Of a stretch of 64,000 nucleotides of DNA, positions 56,763 to 64,000 are shown in pieces; position 1 is the first letter of the stretch; the number at the start of each line of letters is the position of its first letter. Made by a program: the position numbers and the translations under genes. This DNA comes from Perognathus longimembris pacificus (taxonomy: Eukaryota > Chordata > Mammalia > Rodentia > Heteromyidae): NCBI RefSeq assembly GCF_023159225.1, contig NC_063174.1:33687983-33751982 (forward strand), written 5' to 3'. The notes beneath the pieces are model-generated. The model did not search any database. It was not told where the DNA came from and saw nothing but the letters and a program-made list of their open reading frames with translations.

Positions 56763-56979
56763 GGGGCTGGGAATATGGCCTAGTGGCAAGAGTGCTTGCC
56801 TCGTATACATGAAGCCCTGGGTTCGATTCCCCAGCACCACATATATAGAAAATGGCCAGAAGTGGCGCTGTGGCTCAAGTGGCAGAGTACTAGCTTTGAG
56901 CAAAAAGAAGCCAGGGACAGTGCTCAATCAGGCCTTGAGTCCAAGGCCCAGGACTGGCCAAAAAAAAAAAAAAAAAAAA
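56763..56979 (+). repeat. Nested IDL-Geo SINE, intact TSD
   Basis: A near-consensus dimer with a long poly(A) tail, flanked by aagattcgaagatca at 56748-56762 and 56980-56994. A 4-bp 'atca' insertion sits in Geo ('gtgctcaatcaggcc'). Confidence 0.96.
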
Positions 56980-57138
56980 AAGATTCGAAGATCACAGTTT
57001 GATAGCAGCCTGGGCAAGGAAGTCTATTAAACTCATTTCCAACTAACCACCAAAAAGCCAGAAGTTAGAGATGTGGCTCAAATGGTAGAGTGCCAGCCTT
57101 GATAGTGCCCAGGCTGAGCGTTTAAGACCCAGTATTGG

Positions 57139-57241
57139 TCTTTTGTAGTTTTTGTATTTTTTTTCCGGAGCTGGGGACTGAACCCGAGGCCTCGCGCTTG
57201 CCAGGGGGGTGCTCTTCCGCTGAGCCAGATCCCCAGCCCCC
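57139..57241 (-). repeat. Canonical ID element (BC1-type monomer), TSD
   Basis: On the minus strand: 'gggggctggggatctggctc' (box A 'tggctcagcgg'), 'agagcacccccctggcaagc', 'gcgaggcctcgggttcagtc' (box B) and 'cccagctccgg' with a poly(A) tail. This is the classic rodent ID shape, richer in CpG than the IDL copies. It is flanked by aagacccagtattgg (57124-57138) and aagccccagtattgg (57242-57256). Likely young. Confidence 0.95.
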
Positions 57242-57569
57242 AAGCCCCAGTATTGGCACCAAAGGGAGGAAAAATAATTCTGATTAATTTTTTAATTGAC
57301 TGTGTAAAAACTTCTACCAGGACTAGTCTAGGTATAATTATGAAGTAAGCCTCCCCTAATTGAAGCATCAACACTTTATTCTTATCATGAGATGACTTGA
57401 CATCACTTAGATCTTCAATTACTCCTTTCAAACCTGTTGCTCCATGCTGCCTCTGTATTTTTGCACCTGTTCTTCCAATCAGAAAAGAAAAAAAACCTCT
57501 AAGACCTATTCAATTTTAAAGAGTCTGCTGATGCATCAACTTTTCTGAAAAACATTTGCAAAGCCTGTG

Positions 57570-57735
57570 TTATCTTCCTTCCCAGGGTAGAATACCTGCC
57601 ATGTGTGGGGGCCCTAGGAACATCTCAAAGAGCTGTCACGACACTAGATTGTGGAACTGATCCTGCCTTACCCTAGAATGTGAGTCTCTTGAAGGCAGCC
57701 ATGGAACAGGTACCCCCAATGTTCATTATAACTTG
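57570..57735 (+). repeat. L2-like fragment
   Basis: 'acactagattgtggaactga' and 'gagtctcttgaaggcagcca' follow LINE2 3' end order. Diverged. Confidence 0.4.
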
Positions 57736-57928
57736 AATCCCTGAGATTTTATGTGATCATATTCTTTCTTCTAGATTTAGCTATATTTGAATGCCATTTT
57801 TAGTTTGAAATTAAAGGCTGTCTGGTATACACATCTCAAGTATTAATTCATGGGTATGGGAAGACTAAAGAACCACATTGGTAGGTAAGTCATCTACTCT
57901 TCTTTAACTAAAGTCAACAGTTTTTCTT

Positions 57929-58048
57929 TTTTTTTCTTTTTTTTCAAATTTTTATTATCAAACTGATGTACAGAGAGGTTACAGTTTCATATGTTAGGCA
58001 TTGGATACATTTCTTGTACTGTTTGTTACCTTGTCCCTCATACCCCCT
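57929..58048 (-). mobile_element. Short L1 3' end, minus, with TSD
   Basis: An antisense L1 terminus of about 120 bp ('gatgtacagagaggttacag', 'gatacatttcttgtactg'), with aacagtttttctt at 57916-57928 and 58049-58061 on its two sides. Confidence 0.9.
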
Positions 58049-58061
58049 AACAGTTTTTCTT

Positions 58062-58269
58062 TCTTTCCTTTTTTTTTTTTTTTTTTTTTTTTGCCAATCC
58101 TGGGGCTTGGACTCAGGGCCAGAGAACTGCCCCTGGCTTCTTTTTGCTCAAGGCTAGCACTCTACCACTTGAGCCACAGAGGCACTTCTGGCTTGTTCTG
58201 TTTATGTGGTGCTCAAGGGCTTCATGCATGTAAGACACGCACCCGACCACTAAGCCATATTCCCAGCCC
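58062..58269 (-). repeat. IDL-Geo SINE, minus, reusing the L1 target copy
   Basis: The dimer in reverse, flanked by aacagtttttctt at 58049-58061 and 58270-58282. The left flank is the right-hand duplication of the adjacent L1 end. The ID half has a deletion ('gtggtgctcaagggcttcat'). Confidence 0.94.
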
Positions 58270-58287
58270 AACAGTTTTTCTTAGTTG

Positions 58288-58806
58288 TGTTACTATAATA
58301 AAACGCTTGAAGCTGAGTACTTTATATGGAAGAGATTTATTTGGTTCACAATTTAGAGATCCAAGAATATGACTGTAATACCTGTTCAGCTTTGGTGAGG
58401 GCAAACTGTCTATAGTACCACTTGGCAGATGGAACCATTTTGGGGGTGTAAGCTAGAGGAAGAGACAGGGAGATAAAGAGTAATAGAAGAGGTTTGACAA
58501 AATATATTGTATCCATGTATGAAAATATCACAAGGAAATCCCTTTGTGCAATTAATGTATGCTAAATTCTTTTCAAAGAAGAAATCACATTGTGTGACAG
58601 GAAGCAAGAAAGATGCAGGGACAAGGTTCCTTTTTATAACAACCTACTTTCAGGATCCTATGGGAACTACATTAATCTCTTCTAAAAGTGATGCCCCCAG
58701 TGACCATATCAGTTCCAGTAGAACCCACCTGTTAAAAATCCTACCATCTTTCAAAATGACTACATTGGGAACCAAGCTTCCATCATGTGACCCTCAAACC
58801 ATAACA
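58288..58806 (-). mobile_element. MaLR-type solo LTR, minus, interrupted
   Basis: Minus-strand reading starts TGTTATGGTTTGAGGG, continues '...aagcttggttcccaatgta...' and ends with 'gaaccaaataaatctcttcc' and '...tatagtaaca'. This is the layout of mammalian MaLR (MLT/MST-like) LTRs, including the AATAAA near the end. It is split by an L1 3' end at about 58,445-58,565. No 5-bp duplication is readable. Old and non-coding. Confidence 0.7.
58445..58565 (+). mobile_element. Older L1 3' end inside MaLR LTR
   Basis: 'gagtaatagaagaggtttga', 'atgtatgaaaatatcacaag' and 'gcaattaatgtatgctaaat' are the same L1 terminus as at 47.7 kb, inserted in the LTR in opposite orientation. Confidence 0.65.
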
Positions 58807-59084
58807 CCGTCATGGATCCAATGGTTTACAACAGAAATAGAAAGTAGTGTAAAGAAACAACTGAAGCTGGAAAGATTCTGCTAGACTTCCAGGAATGAGG
58901 TGTGAAATAGAACTCTAAATTTACAAATCATTTCCTAGAGAGCAGTGAGGTGTTGAATCACATAATATTAGGGCACATTATTCCCCGTACCTTAGGCACA
59001 ATCTTCCTTCTGGTGGATACAACATGAAGGAAAGATTTAGCAATAAGTTTTAGATGGTTTATGGAAGATATTTTTATGGAATTT

Positions 59085-59195
59085 TTTCTTTATCGTCAAA
59101 GTGAAGTACAGAGGGGTTACAGTTTCCTATGTAAGGCAGTGAGTACATTTCTTGTCCAACTTACCTCCTCCCTCATTTTTAGACTAAAAAAAAAA
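59085..59195 (-). mobile_element. Short L1 3' end, minus
   Basis: 'gtgaagtacagaggggttac', 'gcagtgagtacatttcttgt' and 'cttacctcctccctcatttt' form an antisense L1 terminus close to the consensus of the other copies. No target duplication found. Confidence 0.8.
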
Positions 59196-59499
59196 ACTCC
59201 TTCTAAAATTTTTGTTTTACTTCTGATAATTTAAAACCCTTTAAAAGCAAAGACCTGTAATAAGGACCTGAGGCAGTAGGTAGATTGGCCCAAGACTGGT
59301 GCCTGATTTCAATTGGCTTGGAATGCTTTCATAAGAAATATTATCTTTATTCTGAGGAATAGGAATCATGGGGATTTTAAAGTAGTGACAAAATGAGATT
59401 TACAATAACTGTTACATTCATGATTCCGTTCTACCACATGCTTCAGTTTGCTAAAACTTTGCCATATACTTCCTTGTTAGTTCTCAAAGATTTTTTTAT

Positions 59500-59727
59500 T
59501 TTATTTATTTATTTTAGTTTTAATTTTAGTTTTTGCCAGTCCTGAGCCTTGGACTCAGGGTCTGAGCACTGTCCCTGGCTTTCTTTTTGCTTAAGGCTAG
59601 CACTCTACCACATGAGCCACAATGCCACTTCTGGCCATTTTCTATATATGTGGTGCTGAGGAATTGAACTCAGGGCTTCATATATACAAGGCAAGCACTC
59701 TTGCCATTAGGCCATATTCCCAGCCCC
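59500..59727 (-). repeat. IDL-Geo SINE, minus
   Basis: A full dimer in reverse ending 'gccatattcccagcccc'. Flanks 'caaagattttt' and 'caatgattttg' suggest a decayed duplication. Confidence 0.92.
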
Positions 59728-59739
59728 ATTGTCAATGAT

Positions 59740-61201
59740 TTTGTAAAAAGAAACAAGTACAAGGAACCAGAAACAAGGTTAGGAAGCTATGATTAGCTAT
59801 TAGCCCAATGCAACCCTTTAAAAAGAAGGCTCCCCGCCTTTTGGTGTCTAATTAACTTTCCAGTTCCACCTTCTGGGGGAGCCTGGCCATTTGTTGTCTC
59901 TCCATCTCCTGTGGCTTCCCTCCCTAATATATTCTTGTATCCGTATCATCTCAACTCGCACGCTCAGTCTTTCCAAATACTCACCAACCACCTGAACACA
60001 ATCATTGAGGTTTAGAGTTCCATATCATCCAGTTCAGCCAGATTCCTACACGCACTGGGTTTTGTTCATTACCAATTCTCTTTTTTATAACCAATTCTCT
60101 AATTTATTAGACTCCCTTTTACTACTTCAAACTTAAGGCCACAGGTTAACACTGGAATCTAAATCTTTTTCTGTATTGCCATATAATTTCTCAAGTATTC
60201 TTGGAAATTTCTATTCTCCCTTTCCCTGTTTGATTTCAAAATGACTCTTTTCCATACTATTGGGGTTTCTTGATTCCTGTGAATTTTGTATCTGAGTTAC
60301 TTTAGAAAGAATCTCCTATCTAGTGGCTCTTCTCCAGGAATCTCCCCTAGTTTCCCCATCTTCATTCTCCAATTTCTCTAAAAACCCCAAAATCTTTTAC
60401 TTATGAGCTATACAAGTGCAAGAGAACAGAAATCTACTCTGAGTGCTATGCATACTTGGGGCACTAATTGGAGGTGGCGAAGGAGAAAGGGGAGGGAGAA
60501 AACCAAGTAAGATAAAACCACATCTAAAACCCAGTTTCAAGTTGATAATTAAATCCAGTCCAATCCATGAAACAATTTGAGAGAATTTCCTTGAGCTCTA
60601 CTACATCAGAGAGTTTTGACATCTGTCATGAATTTTTTATATGGAAATGATCATTTGTATTTGAAAAGAAGGTGGAGAGGCCTGACAAAAATGGAATCAA
60701 AGGAAAATGGTGTATAAGCTTTTTAAAATGGATGTGTTTGAAAGACTAGAGCTTATAATCTGAATACAGGAAGCAGTCCAAGTGTTTCTAAGAGTCTTGA
60801 AGAGAGGAGAAAGTTCAACTTTGGCAATTGAGCTAAACAAAAGTAAAACAAAACATCTGAACTTTTAGGGACTCTGTTCTACCTGTCCTCAGCCAGGCTT
60901 ACCTGTATTTACTGTGTTAACCCCCAGTTGCTAATTCATTCATGCCAAGCAGGTGACACTAGGTAAAGACAATCACAGACTTTTCTTGCATACTTTCCTT
61001 GAGTTGGTAGAAAGAATGACACATATGTTTGAAGAACAGCTGAGCCTCCTTCCTTCCATCTGTGAAACTAGTCTGATGATGTTACCATGAAGTCTCTAGG
61101 CACTCCTTTAGCCCTATTAAACCATGGGAGGAAGGACAGACAGAATGTGCAGTGCATCTTTCTCGTCTCAGCTTTGGGCATCATTTTTTTTTAAAGGTTA
61201 T
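59740..61201. other. Unassigned sequence
   Basis: No exon or young repeat. The part at 59,820-59,960 ('ccttttggtgtctaattaac', then 'cccctaatatattcttg'-like) might be an eroded LTR, but no ends are found. Confidence 0.35.
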
Positions 61202-61217
61202 AGAAAGGAGATGTATC

Positions 61218-61969
61218 GGCTGGGAATATGGCCTAGTGGCAAGAGTGCTTGCCTTGTATACATGAAGCCCTGGGTTCAATTCCCCAGCACCACATATACA
61301 GAAAAGACCGGAAGTGGCGCTGTGGCTCAAGTGGCAGAGTGCTAGCCTTGAGCAAAAAGAAGCCAGTGTGAGGCACCCCTTGCAGCCTTAAGAAGCAATC
61401 AGCTGGCCCGCCTGTTTTCCCAGCCCTGGGGCCGCTTGGCTGATATCCCTGCCTGCCTTCAGGGTCCCAAACAGGAAAAGCGGCTCTAACTGGCCCCACC
61501 TCCCAGCCTTGGGGCCACGTGTAGCCAAGATGGCCGCTGGTGGTGAACCTGGAGGCAGTCCTGTGGGCTGTGACATAGATTTAGGCCGCCCTTAGGGAGG
61601 TCCCTTGGCCCTCCACCCGCTGACAGACAGCTCAGGCCACCAATCATAGCCCCTAGCCAGGTGTGCTACACCCCTCCCCTTCCTGCCGCTCTCTGGCCTT
61701 TAAAAATGTGATTCCTCCCTGAATAAACCTGAGACTGCGTGAAACTTTCTCCCAAGTCGTCTGATTGTCCTCTGGTAAAGGGGGGGCTGGGTGCGGGCGG
61801 TTGGAGACTCTTTACCTTCTCTTGGCTCACCCTGTTGGGGTGCGCCCCGCGCCTCTCCCGCTGGCCAGGAGAGCACTGGGGCCAAGGACCCCGACAGCCA
61901 GGGACAGTGCTCAGGCCCTAAGTTTAAGCCCCAGGACTGGCAAAAAAAAAAAGAAAAAAGAAAAAGAAA
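61218..61969 (+). repeat. IDL-Geo SINE split by a solo LTR
   Basis: SINE pieces 61,218-61,366 (ID-like plus the first part of Geo, to 'aagaagccag') and 61,897-61,969 ('gccagggacagtgctcaggc' to the A-rich tail). The SINE's own 16-bp duplication agaaaggagatgtatc is perfect at 61202-61217 and 61970-61985. Confidence 0.97.
61367..61896 (+). mobile_element. Solo ERV LTR nested in SINE, 530 bp
   Basis: The TG...CA unit lies exactly between two copies of gccag (61362-61366 and 61897-61901), a 5-bp integrase-type duplication of SINE sequence. It has a TATA-like TTTAAAA (61,699-61,705) and AATAAA (61,722-61,727), so it is plus-oriented. G+C-rich U3 and U5; no internal retroviral genes remain. A 5-bp duplication is unlike most ERVK (6 bp); class is not assigned. 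Confidence 0.9.
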
Positions 61970-61985
61970 AGAAAGGAGATGTATC

Positions 61986-63417
61986 TCTTGGCTGGCAGAA
62001 GCTGGAATCTACATCTGCCAATATCTCAAGACATGGAAGGGTGAGGTATGGTGCGGGGGTGCACACTGAGCAAGCTGGTGGTGGTGTCCATTGGCCCTGA
62101 CCCCTTGAACATCACTTGAAACAGATGTGATAATAAACCAGCATGTTGCCACTATTAAACCAGGAGGAATCCAAAACCAGAATGTCCTTCTCTGCCTTGA
62201 GGGCCAGAAGATCAGTTCAAGAAAGGTAGGTACCCACTGGCATTAGATCCAGGTGCACCACCACAATACCTTCCCTAACTTCACAGTTGTCAGCATGAAA
62301 AACAACAACAACGAAAAAAAACCTTTCAGGTTTTTGTGTCTGTTCTCACTTGATGGATGCTACTTCAATGCCTTTTCTTCTGACTAGGCATCTCTTGAAG
62401 TCTCTGAGTATTGAGTTGTCAGGTAGCAGAGGACCTACTGCAGGAATATGAAGGGGGAGATGTATGTCCAAAGGCAATGACAAGGGGCCACACTCAGCCT
62501 CTGAGCGTGGCTCTTTGTGTTTTTGTCCTGCTACACATGATCAATGTATCAGGCAACAGAAGCATCTGAACCCACAGCATAGCCTCTTCATAGACAACTG
62601 TCTGCATGTCATCCTGAGTTCCACTGCTTGCCTCCAGGATGGGCCTCATCTTCCGTTCTATGAGGCAAATAGTGAGCCAGTGCCCCCCTCCCCAACCCAC
62701 TGTTCCCTCTAGAGGACTATTTCCTCTGCATCATTAACCTTCACACTGGATGTTCATGCGATACACTTTGAGGTGTGATAAAGGGTCCTGTCACAACCAA
62801 GGGCTGTTCTTCTGCAAAAACATCCTGTTCATCCTGTTCATCCTGTTGCTGGAGTGCCAGGCCATCTATGCCTTCCAGGTGACCCCTGAAAGCCCTTTCA
62901 CTGACTTGTGGAGCACTGGCCACATTATGCCACTTGGACTTTGAGGATGACTTACTTTAGGTGAAGGGGGTTTCCTCTCCAGTGCCACCAGAAAGTCAGA
63001 CAGGCATGGACGATCTTCCTTAGGGATCCATTCGGCAGCTTCCTAAAATACTGGCTGCTGATATACATGTGGCTGTGGGAAGAACACAGCACAATGTCCC
63101 CACAAGAGCTTCTTTCAGTACTTAGACTGCAACAGCTGTGCACATGGAAATGCAGCTTCAGGTTGAAAACCATCTGCTTCTCAGGTATATCAGTGAGGAC
63201 ATGGTGGCTCTGTGTATCACAGATCCACCCCACATATCTTTCTTTGTGGTGTACAATATGGTGATAATTATGCTGGTTGCTGCACTTGAGAATGCATCAG
63301 ATGAGCTTCAGGAGGTCATTGAGAATTTCTGTGACCTCTTCCATAATGCTCTACTGCACAGCAGTGTCCAGTTTCCCTGATCATCTTCTAGCAACAACTA
63401 GTTCAAAGATACAAGTA
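61986..63417. pseudogene. Unassigned, possible eroded coding or retrocopy sequence
   Basis: No SINE in 1.4 kb. Short open frames in shifting registers, for example 'LFFCKNILFILFILLLECQAI' region (62,750-62,944) and a 46-residue acidic/hydrophobic stretch ending near 63,380 ('[20 protein letters not shown]'), look protein-like but are broken by stops and shifts. A 9-bp unit (catcctgtt) is repeated three times at 62,820-62,848. I do not recognise a parent gene; chance is possible. Confidence 0.2.
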
Positions 63418-63647
63418 TAGCCAGGCACTGGTGGTTCATATCTGTAATACTAGCTCCTCAGAAGGCTGAGATCTGAGGACTGCAGTTTGGAGGCAGCATG
63501 GGAAGGAAAGTCCATGAGACTTCTATGTCCAATTAACCACCAAGAAGCAAGAAATGGAGATGTGGCTCAAGCAGTAGAATATTATTAACCTTGAGCAAAA
63601 AAGCTCAAGGACAGTACCCAGGCCCTGAGTTCAAGCAAGAGTGGCAT

Positions 63648-63648
<1 letters not shown>
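63418..63648 (+). repeat. B1-like/Geo SINE
   Basis: 'gccaggcactggtggttcat', 'aaggctgagatctgaggact', 'aattaaccaccaagaagcaa' and Geo to 'gagttcaagcaagagtggca', then a CA tract. Its last part is included in the tandem duplication. Confidence 0.9.
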
Positions 63649-63688
<40 letters not shown>

Positions 63689-63743
63689 ACATAGCCATAT
63701 GGAGAGCAGATAGAGGCAGTTGAGTGCTGCTGGATTAGCTTCT
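63609..63743 (+). repeat. 135-bp tandem duplication, copy 1
   Basis: The unit begins 'ggacagtacccaggccctga' (Geo end), includes 37 bp of (CA)n at 63,649-63,685 and ends '...tgctggattagcttct'. It is followed at once by copy 2. Confidence 0.97.
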
Positions 63744-63782
63744 GGACAGTACCCAGGCCCTGAGTTCAAGCAAGAGTGGCAT

Positions 63783-63823
<41 letters not shown>

Positions 63824-63878
63824 ACATAGCCATATGGAGAGCAGATAGAGGCAGTTGAGTGCTGCTGGATTAGCTTCC
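63744..63878 (+). repeat. 135-bp tandem duplication, copy 2
   Basis: By eye identical to copy 1 except for the last base, including a CA tract of exactly 37 bp (63,784-63,820). Confidence 0.97.
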
Positions 63879-64000
63879 CTTTAGTGTCTGGTCATACGAT
63901 GACAATCAGGTGTCAGTCATGGAGTGACCCAAGACTTGTGAAGATCATCCTATCAGGTCCTATGGCTGGGATTCTGACTTGCTCAAGTTTGAGGTCTGAG
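63879..64000. other. Unassigned window end
   Basis: Nothing recognised. It may continue the sequence interrupted by the SINE at 63,418. Confidence 0.4.

Larger units (their letters stand above)
56700..57260 (+). repeat. B1-like/Geo SINE hosting two later SINEs
   Basis: Host pieces: 56,700-56,762 ('ccaccagtggctcatgcct'-type start), 56,980-57,138 ('agcctgggcaaggaagtcta', Geo 'agaagttagagatgtggctc') and 57,242-57,260. The first interruption is an IDL-Geo dimer, the second an ID monomer. Confidence 0.9.

Noticed and set aside
63605..63820. Poly-Val/Cys frame on the minus strand
   Set aside because: It is the translation of the duplicated (CA)n tracts.
1..64000. Possible CRISPR array, operon or bacterial mobile system
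   Set aside because: The repeats are SINEs with target duplications, poly(A) tails and Pol III boxes. Composition and content are mammalian.

Overview
The window looks like nuclear DNA from a rodent of the superfamily Geomyoidea (kangaroo rats, pocket mice, pocket gophers). The main evidence is a very abundant dimeric SINE: a tRNA-Ala/ID-like left monomer joined to a right monomer (Geo) that occurs in no other SINE I know. This matches the IDL-Geo SINE, described as restricted to Geomyoidea. There are no bacterial-type operons, and no long open reading frame in the window is a recognisable host protein. Most of the window is intergenic or intronic sequence crowded with retroelements.

Layout. 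From 1 to 36.6 kb there are ancient MIR and L2 fragments, 5'-truncated L1 ends, and B1-like/Geo and IDL-Geo SINEs. One longer L1 insertion (27,883-29,114) has a 16-bp target-site duplication, a broken ORF2 C-terminus and an apparent 3' transduction. From about 36.64 to 38.06 kb there is a strong CpG island, the only convincing gene-control region. It has a clustered TATA/GATA/MCAT-type motif block and a near-consensus splice donor on the minus strand, so it probably contains the first exon of a minus-strand gene. I could not name that gene. From 38.4 to 64 kb lies a denser retroelement zone: SINEs inside SINEs, L1 ends and an LTR, two solo endogenous-retrovirus LTRs, an old MaLR-type LTR, a canonical ID element, and a 3'-truncated 7SK RNA retropseudogene without a poly(A) tail, inserted inside a SINE.

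Mechanism. Many elements keep readable target-site duplications of 9-17 bp, so insertion order can be read directly from the nesting. The elements (IDL-Geo, B1-like/Geo, ID, the 7SK copy, short L1 ends) share the signature of L1-driven target-primed reverse transcription. The Geo module occurs behind two unrelated left monomers (ID-like and 7SL/B1-like), and ID modules also occur behind B1-like modules, so SINE modules have been swapped repeatedly. Several (CA)n, (TTTC)n and (GAAA)n microsatellites sit at SINE tails or linkers.

Gaps not listed separately (for example 852-1181, 2526-3026, 3272-3899, 13,180-13,600, 34,146-34,924, 41,905-42,895, 44,188-44,512, 45,611-46,011, 51,644-52,447, 59,196-59,490) hold A/T-rich sequence in which I see no gene or clear repeat. 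I did not find a new protein-coding or defence system. The interesting content is retroelement biology and one orphan promoter.
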